DNA of 64,000 nucleotides, from positions 1 through 64,000 of the forward strand of contig NZ_JAUXMX010000031.1 of assembly GCF_030683065.1 (NCBI RefSeq), given 5' to 3'. Under the pieces are notes generated by a model, which saw nothing but the letters and a program-made list of their open reading frames with translations, did no database searches and had not been told where the DNA came from. How positions within the stretch are numbered: the first letter of the stretch is position 1; each line of letters begins with the position of its first letter. Of the stretch, positions 11,516 through 20,208 are shown in pieces. Made by a program: the position numbers and the translations under genes. This DNA is from Pseudomonas sp. Its GTDB lineage: Bacteria > Pseudomonadota > Gammaproteobacteria > Pseudomonadales > Pseudomonadaceae.

Positions 11516-13912
11516 ATGAAGACAACCATCGAATTGCCACTCCTTCCGCTGCGCGATGTCGTGGTCTACCCGCACATGGTCATTCCGCTATTTGTTGGCC
11601 GAGAGAAATCCATCGAAGCCCTTGAGGCCGCGATGACCGGTGAGAAGCAGATTCTGCTAATCGCCCAGAAAAATCCTGCCGACGATGATCCGGGTGAAGA
11701 CGGGCTGTACCGCATTGGTACCGTCGCCACGGTATTGCAATTGCTGAAGCTACCCGATGGCACCGTAAAGGTGTTGGTCGAGGGCGAGCAGCGCGGTGAG
11801 GTCGAACGGTTTATTGAGGTGGATGGTCACTGCCGCGCTGAAGTGCAGCTGATCGACGAAGTCGATGCGCCTGGGCGTGAGTCCGAAGTATTTGTCCGTA
11901 CCCTGCTCAGCCAATTCGAGCAGTACGTGCAGCTAGGCAAAAAGGTTCCGCCAGAAGTACTTTCCTCGCTCAACAGCATCGATGAGCCGAGTCGCTTGGT
12001 CGACACGATGGCAGCGCATATGACGCTGAAGATCGAGCAGAAACAGGAAATCCTTGAGATCACTGATCTGTCGGCGCGGGTTGAGCATGTGCTCGCACTG
12101 CTGGATGCTGAGATCGATCTGTTGCAGGTCGAAAAGCGCATCCGTGGCCGGGTCAAGAAGCAGATGGAGCGCAGCCAGCGCGAGTACTACCTGAATGAGC
12201 AGATGAAGGCCATTCAGAAAGAGCTCGGCGACAGCGAGGAAGGTCACAATGAACTCGATGAGTTGAAGAAACGCATCGAGAACGGTGGGTTGAGCAAAGA
12301 GGCCTATGCCAAGGCCCAAACCGAGCTCAACAAGCTCAAGCAGATGTCGCCGATGACGGCAGAAGCCACGGTGGTGCGTTCCTATATCGACTGGCTGGTG
12401 AATGTGCCATGGACCGCGCGGAGCAAGGTGCGCCTGGATCTGGCACGCGCCGAAGCCATTCTGGATGCGGATCACTATGGGCTCGATGAGGTCAAGGATC
12501 GTATCCTCGAGTACCTCGCTGTGCAGAAGCGAGTGAAGAAGATCAAGGGGCCGGTACTGTGCCTGGTCGGGCCGCCGGGCGTGGGCAAGACTTCGCTGGC
12601 AGAGTCCATCGCTCATGCCACCAATCGCAAGTTCGTACGCATGGCACTTGGCGGCGTGCGCGATGAAGCCGAAATTCGTGGTCATCGTCGTACTTACATT
12701 GGTTCTATGCCGGGTCGTCTGATCCAGAAAATGACCAAGGTAGGCGTGCGCAATCCGCTGTTCCTGCTCGATGAAATCGACAAGATGGGGCAGGACATGC
12801 GTGGCGATCCTGCTTCCGCGCTGCTTGAGGTGCTCGATCCAGAGCAGAATCATAATTTCAATGACCATTATCTGGAGGTCGATTACGATCTTTCGGATGT
12901 AATGTTTCTGTGCACTGCCAACTCGATGAATATCCCGGCAGCGTTGCTTGATCGCATGGAGGTAATTCGTCTCCCCGGCTACACGGAAGACGAAAAGATC
13001 AATATTGCCGTCAAGTACCTGGCGCCCAAGCAGATTGAGGCTAATGGGCTGAAAAAGGGTGAGCTTGCATTCGAGCGAGAAGCCATTCGCGACATCATTC
13101 GCTACTACACCCGTGAAGCCGGTGTGCGCAGCCTGGAGCGTCAGATTGCCAAGGTCTGCCGCAAGGCAGTCAAGGAGCACAGTCTAGAAAAACGTTTCGA
13201 GGTATTGGTAACGGCGGATTTGCTGGAGCACTTCCTTGGTGTGCACAAGCATCGTTACGGCTTGGCAGAACAGCAAGACCAGATTGGTCAAGTCACAGGA
13301 CTGGCTTGGACTCAGGTAGGTGGTGAGCTACTCACCATCGAAGCCGCCGTGGTGCCTGGCAAAGGTCAGTTGATCAAGACGGGCTCGCTGGGTGACGTGA
13401 TGCTTGAATCCATTACAGCAGCGCAGACGGTTGTACGCAGTCGCGCAAAGAGCCTGGGAGTCCCTCTGGACTTCTATGAGAAGCGCGACATCCATATCCA
13501 TATGCCTGAGGGGGCAACCCCGAAAGATGGCCCGAGCGCAGGCGTAGGCATGTGCACGGCCTTGGTCTCGGCCTTAACTCAAATCCCGGTGCGCGCGGAT
13601 GTGGCTATGACCGGAGAAATTACCCTTCGCGGTCAAGTGTTGGCCATCGGTGGCTTGAAAGAGAAACTGCTGGCCGCCCATCGCGGCGGAATCAAAACCG
13701 TGATCATTCCAGAAGAGAATGTGCGCGATTTGAAAGAGATCCCGGAGAACATTAAGCAAGACCTGCAGATTAAACCGGTTAAATGGATTGACGAAGTCCT
13801 GCAAATTGCGCTGCAATACGCCCCTGAGCCCTTGCCTGATGCGGCTCCGGAGCTAATAGCAAAGGATGACAAGCACGAGACTGATTCGAAGGAGCGAATT
13901 AGCACGCATTAG
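11516..13912 (+). CDS. lon: ATP-dependent protease La (LonA)
   Basis: Cytosolic ATP-dependent serine protease that degrades damaged and regulatory proteins. The product has 798 aa, typical of LonA. The N-terminal substrate domain starts [17 protein letters not shown]+ Walker A is GPPGVGKTS, with Walker [10 protein letters not shown]. The C-terminal protease domain has [10 protein letters not shown] with the catalytic Ser, and the Lys lies in [11 protein letters not shown] sigma32-like promoter lies just upstream. A palindrome and the hupB promoter follow. Confidence 0.97.
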   Translation: MKTTIELPLLPLRDVVVYPHMVIPLFVGREKSIEALEAAMTGEKQILLIAQKNPADDDPGEDGLYRIGTVATVLQLLKLPDGTVKVLVEGEQRGEVERFIEVDGHCRAEVQLIDEVDAPGRESEVFVRTLLSQFEQYVQLGKKVPPEVLSSLNSIDEPSRLVDTMAAHMTLKIEQKQEILEITDLSARVEHVLALLDAEIDLLQVEKRIRGRVKKQMERSQREYYLNEQMKAIQKELGDSEEGHNELDELKKRIENGGLSKEAYAKAQTELNKLKQMSPMTAEATVVRSYIDWLVNVPWTARSKVRLDLARAEAILDADHYGLDEVKDRILEYLAVQKRVKKIKGPVLCLVGPPGVGKTSLAESIAHATNRKFVRMALGGVRDEAEIRGHRRTYIGSMPGRLIQKMTKVGVRNPLFLLDEIDKMGQDMRGDPASALLEVLDPEQNHNFNDHYLEVDYDLSDVMFLCTANSMNIPAALLDRMEVIRLPGYTEDEKINIAVKYLAPKQIEANGLKKGELAFEREAIRDIIRYYTREAGVRSLERQIAKVCRKAVKEHSLEKRFEVLVTADLLEHFLGVHKHRYGLAEQQDQIGQVTGLAWTQVGGELLTIEAAVVPGKGQLIKTGSLGDVMLESITAAQTVVRSRAKSLGVPLDFYEKRDIHIHMPEGATPKDGPSAGVGMCTALVSALTQIPVRADVAMTGEITLRGQVLAIGGLKEKLLAAHRGGIKTVIIPEENVRDLKEIPENIKQDLQIKPVKWIDEVLQIALQYAPEPLPDAAPELIAKDDKHETDSKERISTH

Positions 13913-13925
13913 CTGTGAGGCTTCC

Positions 13926-13955
13926 TTGACACAATTTTAGAGCCCTTGTTATAAA
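13926..13955 (+). promoter_or_regulatory. Sigma70 promoter of hupB
   Basis: TTGACA (13926-13931) and TATAAA (13950-13955) with an 18-bp spacer, about 95 bp upstream of the GTG start of hupB. The -10 hexamer lies in the loop of a long inverted repeat (13928-13973). Confidence 0.7.
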
Positions 13956-13973
13956 GCGGCTCTTAATTGTGTC
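13928..13973. repeat. Inverted repeat enclosing the hupB -10 element
   Basis: The arms 13928-13944 and 13958-13973 match except for a one-base length difference and one nearby substitution (left arm GACACAATTTTAGAGCC). The weaker flanks TTCC/GGAA extend the pairing. The 13-nt loop holds the TATAAA. There is no T-tract after it, so it is not a clean lon terminator. Confidence 0.75.
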
Positions 13974-14050
13974 GGAAGGCTATTTCACACTCGTTTTGCC
14001 TACACAAAAAATCAAGAAACAAACTCAACAGAAATTTAAGGGGACTTAGA

Positions 14051-14323
14051 GTGAACAAGTCGGAACTGATCGATGCCATCGCTGCATCTGCTGATATCCC
14101 GAAAGCTGTTGCTGGCCGTGCGCTGGATGCAGTGATTGAATCTGTCACTGGCGCTCTGCAGGCTGGTGATTCCGTTGTACTGGTTGGTTTCGGTACCTTT
14201 GCCGTTAAAGAGCGCGCTGCACGCACTGGTCGCAACCCGCAAACTGGCAACCCGATCAGCATCGCTGCTGCCAAGATTCCAGGTTTCAAAGCCGGCAAGG
14301 CTCTGAAAGACGCCGTTAACTAA
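14051..14323 (+). CDS. hupB: Nucleoid protein HU-beta
   Basis: Small histone-like DNA-binding protein of 90 aa, forming dimers that bend and compact DNA. The GTG at 14051 follows AAGGGG; the longer frame from 13967 runs through the promoter region and is not credible. The start [11 protein letters not shown] is typical HU, and the beta-arm has GRNPQTGN with the intercalating Pro in RNP. It follows lon, the usual place for hupB in gamma-proteobacteria. Confidence 0.97.
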   Translation: MNKSELIDAIAASADIPKAVAGRALDAVIESVTGALQAGDSVVLVGFGTFAVKERAARTGRNPQTGNPISIAAAKIPGFKAGKALKDAVN

Positions 14324-14342
14324 GCGTCTCTTAGGTATTGCC

Positions 14343-14368
14343 CCAGGTCAGCTTAATCGCTGACCTGG
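14343..14368 (+). terminator. Hairpin downstream of hupB
   Basis: A 10-bp perfect stem CCAGGTCAGC/GCTGACCTGG with loop TTAATC, 20 bp after the hupB stop and immediately before tRNA-Asp. It has no T-tract, so it may be an mRNA 3' end stabiliser or a weak terminator. Confidence 0.55.
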
Positions 14369-14372
14369 CAGC

Positions 14373-14449
14373 GGAGCGGTAGTTCAGTCGGTTAGAATAC
14401 CGGCCTGTCACGCCGGGGGTCGCGGGTTCGAGTCCCGTCCGCTCCGCCA
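14373..14449 (+). tRNA. tRNA-Asp (anticodon GTC)
   Basis: 77 nt including CCA. Acceptor GGAGCGG pairs with CCGCTCC, the discriminator is G, and the anticodon GTC is at 14407-14409 in loop CTGTCAC. Confidence 0.96.
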
Positions 14450-14457
14450 GTTACGAG

Positions 14458-14485
14458 AAGGCGCATCCTCGGATGCGCCTTTCTT
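14458..14485 (+). terminator. Terminator after tRNA-Asp
   Basis: Stem AAGGCGCATCC/GGATGCGCCTT with a two-base TC turn, followed by TCTTCT. Confidence 0.75.
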
Positions 14486-14546
14486 CTATCCGGATTTTAC
14501 CCACACTGCACGACTGCTTTTTTTGTACAGTCGTTCTGGGGGAAGC

Positions 14547-16421
14547 ATGCTGCAAAACATCAGGGACAATTCACAAGGTTGGATTGCCAAAACCATCATT
14601 GGTCTCATCGTGGTACTTCTCGCGCTGACCGGTGTTGAAGCCATTTTCACTGGTACCAGCAATAGCCAGAATGCCGCTGAAGTCAACGGCGAAAAAATCA
14701 CGGTCAACGACCTCGGCCAGGCTGTCGAGATGCAGCGACGTCAGTTGTTGCAGCAGCTTGGGCGCGATTTTGATGCTTCCTTGCTGGACGAAAAACTACT
14801 GCGCGAAGCTGCACTGAAGGGGCTGATAGAGCGCACCTTGTTGCTGCAGGGCGCCACTGATGCCAAATTTGCTTTTTCTTCGCAGGCACTTGATCAGCTG
14901 ATTCTGCAAACACCCGAGTTCCTGGTGGATGGCAGGTTCGATGCCAGTCGTTTCGACCAGGTAATCCGTCAGCTCGGCTACACGCGTATTCAGTTCCGTC
15001 AGATGCTCGAGCAGGAAATGCTGATCGGTCAGTTACGCGCAGGTTTATCCGGTAGCGCCTTTGTGACGGACACCGAAGTAACCGCTTTTGCGCGACTGGA
15101 AAAGCAGACCCGTGACTTCGCAACCCTGACCCTCAACGCAGATAGCGATACGGTTCAGCTCAGTGATGACGACATCCAGGCCTACTATGCGTCACAGGCT
15201 AGCCAGTTCATGAGTCCCGAGCAGGTCGTGCTCGAATATGTCGAACTGAACAAGGATGCATTCTTCGATCAGGTTGAGGTCAGTGATGAGGACCTGCAGA
15301 ACGCCTACGAAAATGAAATTGCCAATCTGGCTGAACAGCGTCAGGCCGCACACATTCTGGTCGAGGTAAGTGCTTCGCTTGACGATGAGCAGGCCAAGGC
15401 CAAGATTGATGAAGCGCAGCAACGCCTGCAGGCAGGCGAAGATTTTGCCGCGCTGGCCAAGGAGTATTCAGATGACCCGGGTTCTGCTGCCAATGGTGGC
15501 GATCTTGGGTATGCCGGTCCTGGCGTATACGACCCGGTCTTTGAAGAGGCGTTATATGCCTTGAGCGAAGGTCAGGTTTCCGCCCCAGTACGCAGTGATT
15601 TCGGCTGGCACCTCATCAAGCTGTTGGCTGTTCAGGCGCCAGAAGTACCGAGTTTCGTGAGCCTGCAAGACAAGCTGGTTCGCGATCTGAAGACGCGTAA
15701 GCTTGAGCAGCGGTTTGTCGAGGTAAGCAAGCAACTTGAAGATGCCGCGTTCGAAGCGTCGGACTTGATTCAGCCAGCTCAGGAGCTTGGCCTGGAGATA
15801 AAAGTCGCCGAGCCTTTTGGGCGTGAAGGGGGCGAGGGTCTGGCTGCTAACCGTCAAGTGATTCAAGCGGCATTCAGCGCCGAGGTGCTGGAGGACGGCA
15901 GTAACAGCAACGCCATTGAACTTGATCCGAATACCGTCGTGGTAGTGCGCGTCAAGGAGCACAAGAAGCCTGAACAGCTGGCACTCGAGCAGGTCCAAGA
16001 GGGCATTCGTGCGCAACTGACCACGGTTCGGGCTACTGAGGCTGCCAAGGCTGAAGGTGAGGCGCTTCTGACAAGCCTGAGTGATGGCAAGACGCCGATT
16101 GAGCAGGCAGGTTCGGAGCAGTCCTGGAAAGTGGTTGAGGCGGCTACCCGTAGTCAGGATGGGGTCGAGCCTGCCGTGCTGCAGGCTTTGTTCCGCATGC
16201 CCAAACCAGGTGCTGTAGGTCAGTCGACGTTTGCTGGCGTGAGTCTCGGCAATGGTGACTACGTGGTTGTGCGCCTTAATGGTGTCAGCGAACCTGAGGC
16301 GCCACTGGCGGATGAGGAAAAGCTCATGTACAGCCGTTTCCTTGCCTCGCGTAGCGGGCAACAAGACTTTGCCGCATTCCGCAAACGACTGGAAGCTGAA
16401 GCGGATGTAGAGCGCTTTTGA
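14547..16421 (+). CDS. ppiD: Periplasmic folding chaperone PpiD (SurA_N/parvulin)
   Basis: Membrane-anchored periplasmic chaperone acting near the Sec translocon, 624 aa. The ATG at 14547 follows GGGGGAAG. The N-terminal anchor spans roughly residues 13-35 (WIAKTIIGLIVVLLALTGV). A SurA-like domain follows, then one parvulin domain around residues 265-360 with AAHILVEV and GGDLGYAGPG, then a C-terminal SurA-like part. Its place after hupB matches other Pseudomonas. Two terminators follow. Confidence 0.95.
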   Translation: MLQNIRDNSQGWIAKTIIGLIVVLLALTGVEAIFTGTSNSQNAAEVNGEKITVNDLGQAVEMQRRQLLQQLGRDFDASLLDEKLLREAALKGLIERTLLLQGATDAKFAFSSQALDQLILQTPEFLVDGRFDASRFDQVIRQLGYTRIQFRQMLEQEMLIGQLRAGLSGSAFVTDTEVTAFARLEKQTRDFATLTLNADSDTVQLSDDDIQAYYASQASQFMSPEQVVLEYVELNKDAFFDQVEVSDEDLQNAYENEIANLAEQRQAAHILVEVSASLDDEQAKAKIDEAQQRLQAGEDFAALAKEYSDDPGSAANGGDLGYAGPGVYDPVFEEALYALSEGQVSAPVRSDFGWHLIKLLAVQAPEVPSFVSLQDKLVRDLKTRKLEQRFVEVSKQLEDAAFEASDLIQPAQELGLEIKVAEPFGREGGEGLAANRQVIQAAFSAEVLEDGSNSNAIELDPNTVVVVRVKEHKKPEQLALEQVQEGIRAQLTTVRATEAAKAEGEALLTSLSDGKTPIEQAGSEQSWKVVEAATRSQDGVEPAVLQALFRMPKPGAVGQSTFAGVSLGNGDYVVVRLNGVSEPEAPLADEEKLMYSRFLASRSGQQDFAAFRKRLEAEADVERF

Positions 16422-16484
16422 TGGCTCGTTAGCACAGCACACCGATATTCGGCGGCCTTCGTAAAATTCAGTCGCCGAAAAATA

Positions 16485-16520
16485 AAATGCCCGTATCGAA
16501 AGATAGGGGCATTTTTTTGC
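16485..16520 (+). terminator. Terminator after ppiD
   Basis: Stem AAATGCCC/GGGCATTT extended by TATC/GATA around a GAAA tetraloop, with a T7 tract (16513-16519). Confidence 0.85.
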
Positions 16521-16618
16521 ATTGCACTCAAGGTCGCGTGGCTTGTTTACCGGCAGGCTGAGCTGCTCGTGGCACGCGTTGAATGATGGGGTAGCCAGGT
16601 TGTTTATACCCGTAAATG

Positions 16619-16648
16619 CAAACGCCCCAACTTAGTCGGGGCGTTTTT
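16619..16648. terminator. Bidirectional terminator, ppiD / ybiT
   Basis: Stem AAACGCCCC/GGGGCGTTT with an A-rich left flank and T-rich right flank, between convergent genes. Confidence 0.85.
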
Positions 16649-16698
16649 ATTTATCTCGCGGTATCTACACAGTGTGCTTTTTGATGGGCGGCTGCTGG

Positions 16699-18285
16699 CT
16701 AGATTAAGCCTTGGCTACGCAGGTAGTCATCGTAGGTACCGCTAAAGTCGATTACGCCGCTGGCGGAAAGCTCGATAATGCGCGTGGCCAGGGAACCTAC
16801 GAACTCGCGGTCGTGGCTGACGAAAATCAGCGTGCCCGGGTAGTTCTCCAGTGCCAGGTTGAGTGCCTCAATGGATTCCATATCGAGGTGGTTGGTCGGT
16901 TCGTCCATTACCAGCACGTTGGGCTTTTGCAGGATCAGCTTGCCGAATAGCATGCGCCCTTGCTCGCCACCGGAAATCACCTTCACCGACTTGAGGATCT
17001 CGTCGTTGGAGAACAGCATGCGGCCCAGTGTGCCGCGCACCAGCTGCTCGCCGCCTTGGGTCCAGCGGCCCATCCAGTCGAACAGGTTGCTCTCGTCTTC
17101 GAAGTCGGAGGCGTGATCCTGCGCGTAGTAGCCCAGCTCGGCGCTTTCGGTCCACTTGACGGTGCCGGCGTCCGGGTGCAACTCGCCGACCAGGGTGCGG
17201 AGCAGGGTGGTCTTGCCGATACCGTTGGGGCCGATAATTGCCACGCGCTCGCCGGCTTCAACTGTGAAACTGAAGCTCTTGAACAGTGGCTTGCCGTCGA
17301 AGCCCTTGGCCATGTTGTCGACTATCACCGCTTGGCGGTGCAGCTTCTTGTTTTGCTCGAAGCGGATGAACGGGCTGATCCGACTGGATGGCTTGACCTC
17401 GGCCAACTGAATCTTGTCGATCTGCTTGGCGCGCGAAGTAGCCTGCTTGGCTTTCGATGCGTTAGCCGAGAAGCGACTGACGAAGGACTGCAACTCGTTG
17501 ATCTGGGCTTTCTTCTTGGCGTTATCCGACAGCAGTTGCTCGCGCGACTGGGTGGCCGCGGTCATGTATTCGTCGTAGTTACCTGGGAACAGGCGCAATT
17601 CGCAGTAATCCAGATCCGCCATGTGAGTACACACACTGTTGAGGAAGTGGCGATCGTGGGAAATGATGATCATGGTGCTGTTGCGCTGGGTCAGGATATT
17701 TTCCAGCCAGCGGATGGTGTTGATATCCAGGTGGTTAGTCGGCTCGTCGAGCAGCAGCACTTCTGGATTAGAGAACAGTGCCTGGGCTAGCAGCACGCGC
17801 AGCTTCCAGCCCGGAGCGACTTCGCTCATCGGGCCAAAGTGCTGGGCAACCGGGATACCGAGGCCCATCAGCAGTTCGCCAGCGCGGGACTCAGCGGTGT
17901 AACCGTCCATCTCTGCGAATTCGGTTTCCAGCTCGGCCACAGCCATGCCGTCGTCTTCGCTCATTTCTGGTAGCGAATAGATGCGGTCGCGCTCGGCTTT
18001 GACGGCCCAGAGTTCTTCATGGCCCATGATCACGGTATCGATCACGCTGAACTCTTCATAGGCAAACTGATCCTGGCGCAGTTTACCCAGGCGCACGTTC
18101 GGCTCCAGCATCACCTGGCCACCGCTTGGCTCCAGGTCGTCGCCAAGAATTTTCATGAAGGTCGACTTGCCGCAGCCGTTCGCCCCGATCAGGCCGTAGC
18201 GGTTGCCACCGCCAAACTTGACGGAAACGTTCTCGAACAGGGGTTTGGCCCCGAATTGCATGGTGATATTGGCGGTGGAGATCAC
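16699..18285 (-). CDS. ybiT: ABC-F family ATPase YbiT
   Basis: Cytoplasmic twin-ATPase protein without membrane domain, 528 aa. ABC-F proteins act on ribosomes, and YbiT is one of the four E. coli members. The first ATPase has GANGCGKST and [11 protein letters not shown], and the second has GPNGIGKTT and [10 protein letters not shown]. The linker between them contains [19 protein letters not shown]. Sequence from [20 protein letters not shown] onward closely tracks E. coli YbiT as I remember it. It lies downstream of ppiC on the same strand. Confidence 0.92.
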   Translation of the reverse strand: MISTANITMQFGAKPLFENVSVKFGGGNRYGLIGANGCGKSTFMKILGDDLEPSGGQVMLEPNVRLGKLRQDQFAYEEFSVIDTVIMGHEELWAVKAERDRIYSLPEMSEDDGMAVAELETEFAEMDGYTAESRAGELLMGLGIPVAQHFGPMSEVAPGWKLRVLLAQALFSNPEVLLLDEPTNHLDINTIRWLENILTQRNSTMIIISHDRHFLNSVCTHMADLDYCELRLFPGNYDEYMTAATQSREQLLSDNAKKKAQINELQSFVSRFSANASKAKQATSRAKQIDKIQLAEVKPSSRISPFIRFEQNKKLHRQAVIVDNMAKGFDGKPLFKSFSFTVEAGERVAIIGPNGIGKTTLLRTLVGELHPDAGTVKWTESAELGYYAQDHASDFEDESNLFDWMGRWTQGGEQLVRGTLGRMLFSNDEILKSVKVISGGEQGRMLFGKLILQKPNVLVMDEPTNHLDMESIEALNLALENYPGTLIFVSHDREFVGSLATRIIELSASGVIDFSGTYDDYLRSQGLI

Positions 18286-18401
18286 GAATCGTTGTCCAGG
18301 AAGCGAGCGCGCGAGCGCGAAAGGGGCAAGATTGTACAGCTTTCTGGCCTGGCAAGGCAGCCGGGAGGACGGAAGGGATGGTTTTGCCAGGCGATCTGCT
18401 T

Positions 18402-18680
18402 TTAGTCGCGGTAAAACACCTGTACCAGGTGATAGCCGAACTGGCTCTTTACCGGGCCATGCACCTCGCGCAGCGGTTTCTTGAAAATGACTTGGTCGAT
18501 CGCCCGGACCATCTGTCCGGGTCGCACCTCACCGAGATCGCCGCCGCGTTTGCCGGACGGGCAGGTGGAATACTGGCGCGCGAGCAGGTCGAAGGCTTCG
18601 CCGGCGGCGATGCGCTTCTTCAATGCGGCGGCTTCTGCTTCGGTTTTCACCAGAATATGGCGGGCCATTGCTTTTGCCAT
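18402..18680 (-). CDS. ppiC: Parvulin-type peptidyl-prolyl isomerase PpiC
   Basis: Stand-alone cytoplasmic parvulin of 92 aa, from the ATG complementary to 18678-18680, which has GAGGAA upstream. It starts [17 protein letters not shown] and contains [18 protein letters not shown] and [11 protein letters not shown], the full parvulin core. A longer frame from 18755 is possible but has no ribosome site. It is divergent from the PilT/PilU-like gene and upstream of ybiT. Confidence 0.93.
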   Translation of the reverse strand: MAKAMARHILVKTEAEAAALKKRIAAGEAFDLLARQYSTCPSGKRGGDLGEVRPGQMVRAIDQVIFKKPLREVHGPVKSQFGYHLVQVFYRD

Positions 18681-18828
18681 GACGAGTTCCTCATTTCTAC
18701 CGGGCGCGTATTGTGCCAGTGTTTGCTGCGCCATCAGAATGACGTCACCTTGCAAGTTTGCTGATTCGCCAGGGACATGGACGAATCCTGACCTGACGTA
18801 TTAAATCCAATCGACGGAAGCGCTGCTC

Positions 18829-20040
18829 ATGGATATCCACTCAATGCTGAAAGTCCTGGCCAGCCAGGACGGTTCCGACCTCTATCTATCCACGGGCGCG
18901 CCGCCGTGCGCCAAGTTCAATGGCGTGCTCAAGGCGCTCAGCCAGGAGCCTTTGAAGTCCGGTGAGGTGGCCGCCATCGCCGACGCGGTAATGGACAGCG
19001 CGCAGCGTGAAGAATTCGAGCGCGAGCTGGAGATGAACCTGGCAATTTCCCTGGCCGGGGTCGGGCGCTTTCGCATCAACATTTTCAAGCAACGTAACGA
19101 GGTGTCGATCGTCGCGCGCAATATCAAGTTGGACATCCCCAAGTTCGAAGACTTGAAACTGCCCGAGGTGTTGCTCAGTACCGTGATGGAGAAGCGTGGC
19201 CTGGTGCTGTTCGTCGGCGGCACCGGCTCGGGTAAATCCACCTCCCTGGCGGCGCTGATCGACTACCGCAACCGCAATAGCGGTGGCCATATCATCACCA
19301 TCGAGGACCCGGTGGAGTACGTCCATCGGCACAAGAAATCGATCATCAACCAGCGTGAGGTGGGGGTCGATACGCGCAGCTTTCACGCCGCGCTGAAGAA
19401 CACCCTGCGCCAGGCCCCCGATGTGATCCTGATCGGCGAGATTCGTGACCGCGAGACCATGGAGCACGCCCTGGCCTTCGCTGATACCGGCCACCTGGCG
19501 ATCTCCACGCTGCATGCCAACAACGCCAATCAGGCGCTGGACCGCATCATCAATTTCTTCCCTGAAGATCGCCGTCCACAGTTGCTCAACGACCTGGGTA
19601 ACAACCTCAAGGCTTTCGTCTCTCAGCGCCTGGTCAAAACCATCGACGGCAAGCGCCGCGCTGCGGTGGAAGTGCTGCTCGGTACGCCAACCATTCGTGA
19701 CCTGATCAAGCGCAATGAGTTTTCCGAAATCAAGGAAATCATGGAGAAGTCAAAGAACCTGGGTATGCAGACCTTCGACCAGGCGCTGATCGACCTGGTC
19801 AATGAAAACGTCATCGATGAAGAGGAGGCGGTGAAGAATGCCGACTCGGCGAACAATGTCCGCCTGAAACTCAAGCTGTATCGCGACGCTCCGGCGACAT
19901 CCAGTCCGGCGCCAGTAATGCCAGCAGGGGCCATATCATCAGCGGTCAAAGCGGATGCCGGCGACTGGGGGCTGGAATTGAAGCTGGAAGAGATTGAAGT
20001 CGACTTACCTGCGGAAGACCCGGGCCGCCAAGGTATATGA
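18829..20040 (+). CDS. PilT/PilU-family type IV pilus retraction ATPase
   Basis: Hexameric secretion-type ATPase of 403 aa. Walker A is GGTGSGKST (130-138), an Asp box follows in ITIEDPVEYV, Walker B is VILIGEIRDRETM, and the His box is STLHANNANQALDRI. Overall it is closer to PilU than to PilT in the parts I can compare. It lies alone here, away from any pilus genes, so it is probably an additional paralogue beside the canonical pilTU pair. The last 40 residues are acidic and low in conservation. Confidence 0.85.
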   Translation: MDIHSMLKVLASQDGSDLYLSTGAPPCAKFNGVLKALSQEPLKSGEVAAIADAVMDSAQREEFERELEMNLAISLAGVGRFRINIFKQRNEVSIVARNIKLDIPKFEDLKLPEVLLSTVMEKRGLVLFVGGTGSGKSTSLAALIDYRNRNSGGHIITIEDPVEYVHRHKKSIINQREVGVDTRSFHAALKNTLRQAPDVILIGEIRDRETMEHALAFADTGHLAISTLHANNANQALDRIINFFPEDRRPQLLNDLGNNLKAFVSQRLVKTIDGKRRAAVEVLLGTPTIRDLIKRNEFSEIKEIMEKSKNLGMQTFDQALIDLVNENVIDEEEAVKNADSANNVRLKLKLYRDAPATSSPAPVMPAGAISSAVKADAGDWGLELKLEEIEVDLPAEDPGRQGI

Positions 20041-20168
20041 GTTTACCGAGCACTTGGCTGCGCCTGCGGTAACGACTCACCTAAGCCGCTACCTCTATTA
20101 GATGGCCGAGCACATGCCACGCAGGGCGTTCGGGAGGGTAACTAAGGGCTCTCTTTTGACTGGAAAGC

Positions 20169-20195
20169 GGCGTACTCCTTCGCGAGTACGCCTTG
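20169..20195. terminator. Terminator between the pilU-like gene and bglX
   Basis: A 9-bp perfect stem GGCGTACTC/GAGTACGCC with loop CTTCGC, between convergent genes. Confidence 0.75.
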
Positions 20196-20208
20196 GACAC
20201 TGATCCCT

